A stretch of 64,000 bases of DNA from Desulfoluna limicola (GTDB lineage: Bacteria; Desulfobacterota; Desulfobacteria; Desulfobacterales; Desulfolunaceae). The stretch covers positions 5,421,501 through 5,485,500 of the forward strand of contig NZ_AP024488.1 of assembly GCF_021654575.1 (NCBI RefSeq). Direction: 5' to 3'. Below the pieces are notes generated by a model. It made no database searches, was not told where the DNA came from, and saw only the letters and a program-made list of their open reading frames with translations. Below are positions 35,673-43,174 of this stretch, in pieces (position 1 is the first letter of the stretch; each line of letters opens with the position of its first letter). The position numbers and the translations under genes are program-made.

Positions 35673-36344
35673 ATGACCATCCACAAGAACGCCAGTGTTC
35701 GCCAGAGAGACAAAGAGACCTACGCCGTGGTTCCCCACGTACCCTGCGGTGTCATCACCCCCGATACCCTCCGCAAAATTGCCGACGTATCCGAAAAATA
35801 CGACGCCGCAGCCCTGAAGATCACCAGCGCAGCCCGTATCGCCATCGTTGGCGTGAAAGAAGAGGACGTGCCCAAGGCCTGGGAAGACCTCGATATGAAG
35901 CCCGGCCAGGCCATCGGCAAAGTGGTTCGAAGCATCAAAGCATGCCCCGGCACCACCTTCTGCGCCCTTGCCAAGCAGGATGCCCTTACCATCGGCATGG
36001 CCATCGACGAAAAATATCACGGCATGGAGCTGCCCAGCAAAACCAAGATGGCCGTCTCCGGCTGCCAGAACCAGTGCGCTGAGAACTGCATCAAAGATGC
36101 CTCCCTCGCCGGCTACAAAAATGGCTGGACCCTCATGGCCGGCGGTGTCGGGTCCGGGCGTCCCCGCCTCGCCGATGTCATCGCAGAAGAGCTCGAAACC
36201 GAAGAGGCCCTCGCCATGTTCGATCGCCTCATCGATTTCTACAAAAACAGCGCCAACAAAGCCGAACGTATTGGCCGCATGATTGACCGCATCGGCCTCG
36301 ATGCCGTCAAAGCGGCTGTGGCTGGAGACAAAGCAGCAGCTTAG
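35673..36344 (+). CDS. Small (assimilatory-type) siroheme sulfite reductase
   Basis: 223 residues. The siroheme/4Fe-4S motif is complete: Cys91 and Cys97 (CPGTTFC, Cx5C), then Cys131 and Cys135 (CQNQC, Cx3C), with a further Cys139. One N-terminal ferredoxin-like half domain (22-65) precedes it. Size and motif match the single-subunit low-spin sulfite reductase of Desulfovibrio, far smaller than DsrAB. No DsrAB or electron-donor gene is adjacent, so the reductant is unknown. A 300-base leader includes a short ATCGGAT/ATCCGAT hairpin at about 35609. An intrinsic terminator made from a repeat follows. Confidence 0.88.
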   Translation: MTIHKNASVRQRDKETYAVVPHVPCGVITPDTLRKIADVSEKYDAAALKITSAARIAIVGVKEEDVPKAWEDLDMKPGQAIGKVVRSIKACPGTTFCALAKQDALTIGMAIDEKYHGMELPSKTKMAVSGCQNQCAENCIKDASLAGYKNGWTLMAGGVGSGRPRLADVIAEELETEEALAMFDRLIDFYKNSANKAERIGRMIDRIGLDAVKAAVAGDKAAA

Positions 36345-36357
36345 GCTGCGCCGCTTC

Positions 36358-36398
36358 GCCTCCGGCGGGCAGGGGATGATCCCCTGCACCCCATATTG
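36358..36398 (+). repeat. Head half of the modular repeat after the sulfite reductase
   Basis: GCCTCCGGCGGG and CAGGGGATGATCCCCTG hairpin followed by CACCCCATATTG; it continues directly into the terminator at 36399. Confidence 0.75.
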
Positions 36399-36446
36399 CC
36401 GCAGCACTTTGCCCTCGTTCCTCGGGTAAAGTGCTGCGGCTTTTTT
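36399..36446 (+). terminator. Intrinsic terminator formed by a modular repeat
   Basis: CCGCAGCACTTT and AAAGTGCTGCGG form a 12-bp stem around CCCTCGTTCCTCGGG, followed by CTTTTTT. It terminates the sulfite reductase unit and shows that the repeat family can act as a Rho-independent terminator. Confidence 0.8.
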
Positions 36447-36549
36447 ATTTGAATTTCTTTTGTGCCACCCTCCCCGTTGCAAAGAGCGATACCCTTAGAC
36501 CCTCCTCGTCTTCCCCGGCTTTTAGGGTCACCTGAATACGTTTGGTCAT
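36445..36549 (-). CDS. Possible 34-residue basic peptide
   Basis: ATG at 36549 with AAGG about 6 bases upstream. The product begins MTKRIQVTLKAGEDEEGLRV and ends with AQKKFK. It has a plausible start, but is very short and converges on the terminator of the sulfite reductase. No family is recognised. Confidence 0.3.
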   Translation of the reverse strand: MTKRIQVTLKAGEDEEGLRVSLFATGRVAQKKFK

Positions 36550-36666
36550 TTTCACCTTTCTTTGGTTTTTTGACTCCCTCCTATCCACCGTGTGGCGTTT
36601 CTGCACCAAGGTCTGACTGTGCGATGAACCAATTTTTATTCATACCCATGGAATGATGACGCCCCT

Positions 36667-36817
36667 GTAGGATGGGCAAAGGGTGTGCCGTGCCCATCAG
36701 GACCGGTAATAAACATCCATACCGTGAAGCTATGTAGGCTGCCGCGTGTTTGGTGGATAGGATCGGTGGCGGTTCTTTGAGCAATGATGGGCACGCTTCG
36801 CGCTTTGCCCATTCTAC
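36667..36817. repeat. MITE-like palindromic element, copy 3
   Basis: 151 bases, GTAGGATGGGCAAAGGG at the left and CGCTTTGCCCATTCTAC at the right. The right flank (to about 36900) resembles that of copy 2. From 36900 to 37270 no convincing gene is seen. Confidence 0.8.
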
Positions 36818-37277
36818 CGGGATCCCACAATGCTTGTATGGCGTCAGAATGTGCCATGGGTAAATTTGATGTGGATAAAAAATAAGGATGGGAATCAGAT
36901 GACTTTTTGCCCCACGTGCAGCCGTATGGCCAGGGGTGTTGGCGATGTGAAAAAACCAAAAACGGCATTTACCATGAAGGTCATGAAGAAAAAAACAGGG
37001 GATGGTTTTGGGTTCGTCTTTCCTGGTTCTTTGATCGATGGATTCGCTTCGCTCATGTCATGAGGATACAAAGAAATGCAAAGGTAAGAGCTTACCACGA
37101 AGGGGGGAACCGGAAGGAAAAAAACAAAGGCGATAGCCAAAAGGTGATCGTGAATGGGTAAAGCACACGCCTCGGCTGCCCGAACCATTCAAAAAAACCG
37201 AGCCTCTTGAATAAACGATTCCCCATCCCCCCCCCCACGAATCTTGTATCAACCAATGCGCAATCCCCAGCTCCAGA

Positions 37278-37383
37278 GTCGGGCGCAGCCCGAGCCGAAG
37301 GCGACTGCAGCTTGCCCCGAGGAACGAGGGGCAAGCTGCAGTCGCAACCCGCTTTCGAGGTGGCTCACCTCGCCGCCGGAGGC
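37278..37383 (-). repeat. Modular palindromic repeat, full copy
   Basis: CGGGCGCAGCCCG hairpin, GCGACTGCAGCTTGCC and GGCAAGCTGCAGTCGC arms (16 bp) around CCGAGGAACGAGGG, CGAGGTGGCTCACCTCG hairpin, CCGCCGGAGGC. Confidence 0.8.
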
Positions 37384-37388
37384 ATTAT

Positions 37389-37423
37389 GGGGTCCAGGGG
37401 ATCATCCCCTGGCCGCCGGAGGC
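37389..37423 (-). repeat. CCAGGGGATCATCCCCTGG repeat abutting the ligase stop
   Basis: A second repeat of another class inserted between the previous one and the acyl-CoA ligase stop codon, 8 bases away. Confidence 0.75.
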
Positions 37424-37430
37424 ATGTTTT

Positions 37431-39275
37431 TTAAGAAGCAACCTTCCGGCGCTCAGCATACATGGCCTCGATGGTCTCTGCGTGGCGCTGGAGGATGTTG
37501 CGGCGTTTGAGCTTGGAGGTGGGGGTGAGCTCCCCGGCTTCCTGAGTGAGCTCGGAGGGGAGGAGGGTGAAGCGCTTGATCTTTTCGACTTGGCCGAGGT
37601 GCTGGGTGTGTTGGTCGATGCGCTCCCGGTAGAAGTCGATGATTTCCGGGTGTGCCACCAGCTCTTCGTGGGAGGCGCCTGAGAGCCCCATGATATCGGC
37701 AAGGGCGTCGAGCATGGGGAAGGAGGGGACCACCAGGGCTGAAATGTAGGGTTTTCCGTCTCCCACGGCCACGGCTTGCTCCACGTAAAGGTCTTCTTTG
37801 ATGGCGGTTTCGATGGTCTGGGGGGAGATGTTTTTGCCGCCTGCGGTGATAAGGATCTCTTTGATGCGGTCTGTGACGCGGACATACCCTTCCGGGGTGA
37901 TCTCCCCGATGTCCCCGGTCTTGAACCAGCCGTCTTGGGTGAGGGTTTCTGCGGAGGCCTCGGGCTTGTTCCAGTAGCCTTTCATCAGGGCCGGGCTCTT
38001 GGCTTGGATTTCTCCGCTTTTTGCAATGCGGACATCCACCAGGGGGATGGGCTTGCCGCTGGTGCCGAAGCCGATATCCTCCGGCGTGCAGACGCAGATG
38101 GGAAAAATCTCCGTCAGGCCGTAGCCCACCCCGAGCCGGATTCCCGCATTGACAAAGAATGCGTTGATCTCCGGGTTTAAGGGGGCGCCGCCCGCATGAT
38201 AAAACAGGGCCTTTCCACCCACAACCTTCCGGATTTTCGAGAGAACCAGCTTGTCTGCGATGGCGTGTTTCAGGGACAAACAACGCCCTGGGACCTGCTT
38301 CGCGTTGATCATACCGTTGTACATGTGACCGGTTCGTAAAGCCCATCCAAAGAGCTTTTGCCTAACCTTCGGTGCTTTTTGAATCCCGTCCTGAACGGTT
38401 CCGTATATTTTTTCCCACACCCTCGGAACGCTCACCATGTACTGAGGCCTTACCTCGGAAAAGAACTCTTTTACCTGCTTTGTGTCGTGGCAGTAGTGGT
38501 TTTCCGCCCCCCGAGAGAGCGCAAACCAGGTCCAGCTGCGCTCAAACACATGGCTTAAAGGCAAAAAGGCGAAGGAGACGTCCTCTTCCCCCACGGGCAT
38601 GGGGTAACCGGTGCCGTAAAGAGATGCCAAAACGTTTTCGTGGGTGAGCATGGCCCCCTTGGGCGCTCCTGTGGTGCCGGACGTGTAGATAAGGGTGTAC
38701 AGGTCGGAAGAGGTGGCCTCAAAAAGCCGCCGGTCCAGCTTCGCCTGGAATGCACCCTCCCGGTCCCGGTCCATGAATCCAGCAAATGAATAACTCCCGG
38801 ATCCGCCCTTGAGCCGCACCTCCGGTGAAAAAGCGACAATCGTATGAAGGGTCTCGCACCCCTCCATCACCGCCAGGGCCTTGTCATACTGCTCCTGATC
38901 GTTGACGAAAAGAACCCCGATCCCGGCGTCGTCCACAATGTAAGCCGTCTCTTCAACCGAGTTGGTGGCGTACACCGGCACCGTCACACCCCGCACCGAA
39001 AGAATGGCCAGATCCGCCAATGTCCACGCCGCACGGTTCTGAGAAAAAATCCCAACCCGGTCCCCCACATCCACACCCGATGCAATAAGCGCCCGCCCCA
39101 GACTGTCAGCCGTCTCACCCATCTCAACCCACGTCACAGCCTCCCAGGACCCATCCGCCCGATCCCTCAGCGCAACCTTGCCGCCGTACTTGGGAATTCG
39201 CCGCCGAATCATGCGGGCAATGTGCTGTTCACTTTCAAGGTAAGCCTGGAACTGAGACGCGTGATTGACTGTCAT
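37431..39275 (-). CDS. Long-chain fatty-acid-CoA ligase (AMP-forming)
   Basis: 614 residues, GGAGGGG upstream of the ATG. ANL-superfamily motifs: P-loop YTSGTTGAPKGAMLTH (about 199-214), FHAGG-like YHAGGAPL (about 353), GVGYGLTE (about 375-382), GDIGEI and the hinge DRIKEIL (about 472). The size and N-terminus match the bacterial long-chain acyl-CoA synthetases related to AMP-dependent FAA1. It activates fatty acids with ATP and CoA. Monocistronic. Chain-length preference is not readable. Confidence 0.92.
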   Translation of the reverse strand: MTVNHASQFQAYLESEQHIARMIRRRIPKYGGKVALRDRADGSWEAVTWVEMGETADSLGRALIASGVDVGDRVGIFSQNRAAWTLADLAILSVRGVTVPVYATNSVEETAYIVDDAGIGVLFVNDQEQYDKALAVMEGCETLHTIVAFSPEVRLKGGSGSYSFAGFMDRDREGAFQAKLDRRLFEATSSDLYTLIYTSGTTGAPKGAMLTHENVLASLYGTGYPMPVGEEDVSFAFLPLSHVFERSWTWFALSRGAENHYCHDTKQVKEFFSEVRPQYMVSVPRVWEKIYGTVQDGIQKAPKVRQKLFGWALRTGHMYNGMINAKQVPGRCLSLKHAIADKLVLSKIRKVVGGKALFYHAGGAPLNPEINAFFVNAGIRLGVGYGLTEIFPICVCTPEDIGFGTSGKPIPLVDVRIAKSGEIQAKSPALMKGYWNKPEASAETLTQDGWFKTGDIGEITPEGYVRVTDRIKEILITAGGKNISPQTIETAIKEDLYVEQAVAVGDGKPYISALVVPSFPMLDALADIMGLSGASHEELVAHPEIIDFYRERIDQHTQHLGQVEKIKRFTLLPSELTQEAGELTPTSKLKRRNILQRHAETIEAMYAERRKVAS

Positions 39276-39403
39276 GGATTATCCCCTCCGGTAATGAGTG
39301 TAATCATCGTTCTATTTATAGAACATAGATATAATAAATGGGGGGAGGGGGGAAGGGAAAAAGCGGGTGAGGGGGGATGGGTGATAGGTCATGGGAAGGG
39401 AAT

Positions 39404-39510
39404 GCCTCCGGCGGCGAGGTGAGCCACCTCGAAAGCTTATTGCGCTTGCGCTTTGCCCCTCGTTCCTCGGGGCAAAGCGCAAGCGCGTTCGCCGCGGGCT
39501 GCGCCCGCCT
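39404..39510 (+). repeat. Modular palindromic repeat, full copy
   Basis: GCCTCCGGCGGC, CGAGGTGAGCCACCTCG, then long arms TTGCGCTTGCGCTTTGCC and GGCAAAGCGCAAGCGCG around CCTCGTTCCTCGG, then a GCGGGCTGCGCCCGC hairpin. It is the last copy before the foreign island. Confidence 0.8.
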
Positions 39511-39946
39511 CCATGGCAGGAGATGTAACGGATTGTGTCACAAGCCACTTAGAGTGTTGGCTACGATGGTATCTCCCCAACGGAATGGCCTTTGATTTTA
39601 GACAGGGCTAAGGTCCAAAACCGATCAGCCACAGATTTACACAGATGAAAAACAGGCAACAAGACTTAGGTGATGGGGCGCCCTTGTGTCTGCTCCCATT
39701 GGTATGCGCTGGAGTAAAATGACTCCATGACTTGTTCTCTATTTTCTGTGGCCCATGACCTGTTTTTTTTGTGGCGTGAACATATTGATTTTCTGTTGAA
39801 TAAATGGTTGTGCTGACGTATGCCTATTCTTGTGAGAAAATAGGTAGGAACTGAAGTGTGAGGCTCAGGGCTCAATGGGCTGTGGGGCTCACTCGATAAA
39901 TGCCCACGTGGATTTGGCGGGATGTCCAAAAAAGCATCATATACGG
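39511..39946. other. Non-coding flank of the cassette island
   Basis: 436 bases without a convincing gene, repeat element or integrase remnant; the composition turns AT-rich toward the right. Confidence 0.5.
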
Positions 39947-40056
39947 GGAATACGGGATAGGATTGTCCTGTATTCCTATAAAAAGTGTGAATATTGGACA
40001 GTTCTGTCCGTATTTACCCCTGAGAGGGTATTATGGGACAAAAAAGTCCACTAATA
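39947..40056. promoter_or_regulatory. Three consecutive inverted repeats before the first cassette
   Basis: IR1 39947-39976 (GGAATAC...GTATTCC), IR2 39996-40009 (GGACAGTTCTGTCC, perfect) and IR3 40029-40056 (TATTATGGGAC against GTCCACTAATA). All share a GGAC/GTCC core. They could be an attI-like recombination region, an operator/promoter set for the first cassette, or the ends of an older element. Confidence 0.4.
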
Positions 40057-40076
40057 ATTGTTAGTTGCGTTCAAAG

Positions 40077-41213
40077 ATGAGTGAGGTAACAGTGGAAAAG
40101 TTAGTTCTTGAATCTACATCTATAAAAACAGCAACATCAGAACCTATTGAATTAAGGGTAACAGATCGTATACGTTTGGTTTTCGTACCTACCATTGTAA
40201 ATAACGATCATGATCCAAATGCATGTGTTAAAGGTCACTTCGTTTATCAAAAAAAACTTAAAGCTGAACAGTGGGAGGATATACGAGATTTAAAACTTAC
40301 AGAGCTCAGACCAAGCGAAGGGGTCAAATTAGAACTGAAATCAGCTGAACTACTTCAACTGTTAAAAACATTGGGCCAATTATACCGTATTCATCACAGA
40401 GATGGTCTTCCTAACGGAAAAATTGAATATGTGAAATTAAGTGGTGCACTTGAAGGTTTATGTAATTCCAGCAACGAAGACTTAAAAGAGTTCATTGAGC
40501 TACAGTCTGATAACGCAGTAGGGATGTTTAAACGCATTGCCAAATGGTTATCTAATATTGAGCATTCAGAAAAAATAGTGGAAAGTCTTGAAACTCTACC
40601 CCCTGAAAGTTTGAACCAACTAAATGTTGTAGCTGGGCTATCAGTTCTTAAGCAATGCTTAAAAACATGGGAATCGAATCGTTTTTCAAGTGACGAAGAG
40701 TTTTGGCAAAAAGAGCTTACAAAAAATTCTTTTATTTTGTCTCAGGTGTTTTCGTTTCCTGTAGTTGTTGTAAAAGACAAAGCATATGTAGGTGGAAAAT
40801 CAATTAATAATCAAGGTGGTAATGTTGTCGATTTTTTGTACAAAAATAAATTTACAAATAATGCAGCTCTAATAGAAATAAAAACACCAAGTATTAATTT
40901 GTTAGGTGCTAAATACCGACAAACATATAATGTTTCAACTGAATTAAGTGGCTCAGTTAATCAAACTCTGAATTACAACAGCTCGCTTGGTCAAGAATAT
41001 TTCAGTTTAGTTGGTTATAACACCGGTATGTTTAGCTCATTTTCACCCAACTGTGTTGTGATTATCGGCAACACACAAGAACTTAATAGCCCCGAAAAAG
41101 TCAAAGCTTTTGAACTTTACAGAAACAACTTAAAAAACTTAAAAATTTTAACATTTGACGAGTTATTTGGTCGGGTGGAAAATTTTATCCAAATATTGGA
41201 GCAAAGCAACTAA
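40077..41213 (+). CDS. Shedu antiphage nuclease (SduA, DUF4263)
   Basis: 378 residues from ATG 40077, 16 bases inside the cassette; no strong ribosome site, as is common for cassette genes. The C-terminal Shedu nuclease core is visible: WQKELTKNSFILSQVF (Glu213), VVDFLYK (Asp252), ALIEIKTP (Glu267-x-Lys269) and SVNQTLNY (Gln296), a PD-(D/E)xK layout. Residues 1-190 are a family-specific N-terminal region, probably the sensor or regulatory part. The family defends against phages as a single-gene system by DNA cleavage. Its stop TAA is inside the R'' box of attC-1, typical of compact cassettes. AT-rich codon use, unlike the host genes. Confidence 0.88.
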   Translation: MSEVTVEKLVLESTSIKTATSEPIELRVTDRIRLVFVPTIVNNDHDPNACVKGHFVYQKKLKAEQWEDIRDLKLTELRPSEGVKLELKSAELLQLLKTLGQLYRIHHRDGLPNGKIEYVKLSGALEGLCNSSNEDLKEFIELQSDNAVGMFKRIAKWLSNIEHSEKIVESLETLPPESLNQLNVVAGLSVLKQCLKTWESNRFSSDEEFWQKELTKNSFILSQVFSFPVVVVKDKAYVGGKSINNQGGNVVDFLYKNKFTNNAALIEIKTPSINLLGAKYRQTYNVSTELSGSVNQTLNYNSSLGQEYFSLVGYNTGMFSSFSPNCVVIIGNTQELNSPEKVKAFELYRNNLKNLKILTFDELFGRVENFIQILEQSN

Positions 41214-41293
41214 CAATAAAATTGAGAGGGACGTTTTAAAGCTGCGCTCGTTCCTCGCTTCACTTTAAAAAGCCCCTCATTTAAACGTTCGCC
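41206..41293 (+). other. attC site 1
   Basis: 88 bases. R'' GCAACTAAC (41206-41214), stem TGAGAGGGACGTTTTAAAG against CTTTAAAAAGCCCCTCA, R' GTTCGCC with the G/TT crossover after 41287. A loop of about 20 bases lies in the centre. Confidence 0.85.
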
Positions 41294-41317
41294 TTAAAAT
41301 CACCCAATGGCCACTAC

Positions 41318-42181
41318 ATGACTCAATTAACAGAAAATGCACGTAAATACTTACAGAAAAAATGTCGCGGAATGGTGATGAGTAAAGAGTGTTCTCTTAA
41401 AGATCCCACTACAAAAGAAAAGGTTTTATCTGTTTGGCCAATGCTTGGCTTGGATACATACTTAGGTGTAATGCATCGAATTATTTTAATTGAAGATATG
41501 GGCTTAAATAATGAGCTACCTACAATTGCTATTAATATACAAACTTTTTTCGATGCATTAAATAAAAGTGTTGTGATCGATGATATTGTCAACGTGAAGC
41601 TAAATGGCCAATCGATAGGGACACAAGATATGGCATACTCTCCAAGGTTAACTTTATATACAAATAAACTTCATACCCCATTAAGTGAAGTGACCAAAAT
41701 TTTTGATGGAGTTAATACAAAAATTGATGTGATCGAAGAGGTGAAATTGCATAAATCATTATTTATTTCATATGGTGGCAAAGATGAGCAGGTTGCCTCC
41801 TCTATAAACGATAAAATAAAATCTAAGGGTGTACTGACTTGGTTTTTTCCTGATGATGCTACGCCTGGTGAAAAACTCCATAGGATGATGTTTAACGGAG
41901 TTAATGAATATGATCGTGTATTACTTATATGCTCTGAGTCATCATTGAGTAGGCCTGGTGTTACAAATGAAATAGAAAGAGTTTTAGAGCGTGAGGCAAA
42001 AGAAGGGGGCTCGTCAATACTCATACCAGTAACTATTGATGATTATGTCTATGGAGATTGGCACGCTGACCGACCTGATATAGTACAGCAGATACAATCT
42101 CGAGTAATTACAAAAATAGATACTTCAGGTAAAAACTTTGAAAATCAAATTGAAAAAATTGTTAATGTTCTTCTTAAATAA
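41318..42181 (+). CDS. TIR-domain protein with unknown N-terminal region
   Basis: 287 residues. The TIR domain runs from about residue 147 (SLFISYGGKDEQVASSIND) through TWFFPDDATPGEKLHRMM, DRVLLICSESSLSRPGVTNEIERVL and ILIPVTIDD; Glu218 is the likely NAD-cleaving residue. The first 145 residues match no family I know and contain a beta-strand/helix mix; they could bind an activating ligand or phage product. Bacterial TIR proteins in defence deplete NAD or make a nucleotide signal. It fills cassette 2 almost completely, 24 bases from the crossover to the ATG. It has no visible partner gene, so it may act alone or with Shedu. Confidence 0.85.
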   Translation: MTQLTENARKYLQKKCRGMVMSKECSLKDPTTKEKVLSVWPMLGLDTYLGVMHRIILIEDMGLNNELPTIAINIQTFFDALNKSVVIDDIVNVKLNGQSIGTQDMAYSPRLTLYTNKLHTPLSEVTKIFDGVNTKIDVIEEVKLHKSLFISYGGKDEQVASSINDKIKSKGVLTWFFPDDATPGEKLHRMMFNGVNEYDRVLLICSESSLSRPGVTNEIERVLEREAKEGGSSILIPVTIDDYVYGDWHADRPDIVQQIQSRVITKIDTSGKNFENQIEKIVNVLLK

Positions 42182-42182
42182 A

Positions 42183-42242
42183 GGCTAACAAAGCTATTTC
42201 ATCCGACACAAAAAGCCGCGCGGATGAATAACAGCGTTATGC
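42183..42242 (+). other. attC site 2
   Basis: 60 bases. R'' GGCTAAC (42183-42189), stem ATTTCATCCG against CGGATGAATA, R' GTTATGC with crossover after 42236. It begins 2 bases after the TIR stop. Confidence 0.9.
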
Positions 42243-42254
42243 TTGCTATCAAAA

Positions 42255-43097
42255 ATGGAAAAAATGCGTGATCTTGTAGTTGTTCAAGCAATAGAAAATG
42301 TGCGTGCAAAGTCTTCCGGGGATTCAGATGCACCAAAACACCCAGTCACTATCAATTTTCACCCAGATAGATATACATCCGACAATGTTCCTTTGCTCTA
42401 TGATATAGCCCGTGTAGGAGAATTGAGATCTCAATTTGAAACAGGAACAAGTAATGGGGGTTTAACAGCATATAAAGGTGGTGACCGTTGGTTGTGGGAA
42501 CAAAGAGTTTTTAATGGAGCGTATGATAACGCGCCTATAAACCTTAGACCCAAATATGGTGCTCTCAATTTCCGCAATTATGAAAATGGAGCATCCCCAC
42601 GGTTTGGATCGGCTTTTTTTCAATTGAAACCCCATATTTTGGAGCGCGCGACATTTTGTTATCCAGATAGTTTCTTCGAGCCGGAAGACTTTGCTGTATC
42701 AAATACAGTTGGTTCATTAATCAGTAAGGCCGAATTAACACAAGTAGACTTATTGGACGACTATATAGAAGCCCATATTCACGGAATCGTTTCAATAAAA
42801 AATCATGTAGAGTGCTTAGTTTTAGATCCGATATATAAGTACAGTGTTATAGAAGAGCAAGCTCAGAAATTGGGTGTTCCCGTCAATTGGCATGCTGGCT
42901 ATGAGTTGAACACCAAGGTAATGACCCGTTATCCTGACTATAGGGGAAAGAAGTTTATACAGCTGGCTCAAGAAATTGCTATTAACGGAAGGATCAATGC
43001 TAAGTTGCTGGGAAGAGCGGTTACAGAGCAAAGCTACGACGAGCAGGATGTTAAGAAAATCTGGCATTATTTAGCCCGGTATGGGTATTTGTCATGA
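42255..43097 (+). CDS. DUF3626 protein in cassette 3
   Basis: 280 residues from ATG 42255; TTG 42243 or ATG 42264 are alternatives. Conserved-looking blocks are INFHPDRYTS (about 31-40), SQFETGTSNGGL (about 59-70), GGDRWLWEQRVFNGAYD, RPKYGALNFR and SPRFGSAFFQL, which I recognise as DUF3626. The enzymatic role is unknown to me. FETGTSNGG has the look of an ADP-ribosyltransferase-like Ser/Thr strand, but this is speculation. The stop is 3 bases before attC-3. It is in the same cassette cluster as two defence genes, so a defence or toxin role is a fair guess. Confidence 0.78.
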   Translation: MEKMRDLVVVQAIENVRAKSSGDSDAPKHPVTINFHPDRYTSDNVPLLYDIARVGELRSQFETGTSNGGLTAYKGGDRWLWEQRVFNGAYDNAPINLRPKYGALNFRNYENGASPRFGSAFFQLKPHILERATFCYPDSFFEPEDFAVSNTVGSLISKAELTQVDLLDDYIEAHIHGIVSIKNHVECLVLDPIYKYSVIEEQAQKLGVPVNWHAGYELNTKVMTRYPDYRGKKFIQLAQEIAINGRINAKLLGRAVTEQSYDEQDVKKIWHYLARYGYLS

Positions 43098-43100
43098 TGA

Positions 43101-43155
43101 GCATAACAAAAAATTCCAGCGGTCGCCTTCGGCGCCGCTGAATTTAGCGTTAGCA
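43101..43155 (+). other. attC site 3
   Basis: 55 bases, a near-perfect VCR-like site: R'' GCATAAC (43101-43107), arms AAATTC-c-AGCGG-t-CGCC and GGCG-CCGCT-GAATTT with two extrahelical bases, TTCG loop, R' GTTAGC with crossover after 43149. Confidence 0.92.
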
Positions 43156-43174
43156 ACAAAAGGCCAGTGAATAG

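Larger units (their letters stand above)
40061..43155 (+). mobile_element. Integron cassette array without integrase (CALIN), three cassettes
   Basis: Cassettes 40061-41287, 41288-42236 and 42237-43149 each hold one gene and end in an attC site in the same orientation. The 5' terminal bases of each cassette complement the R'' box at its own 3' end: TTAGTTGC with GCAACTAAC, TTCGCC with GGCTAAC (one mismatch), TTATGC with GCATAAC. The DNA is strongly AT-rich against the GC-rich surroundings, lacks the repeat families that fill the rest of the window, and no tyrosine recombinase gene is present on either side. Confidence 0.88.
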
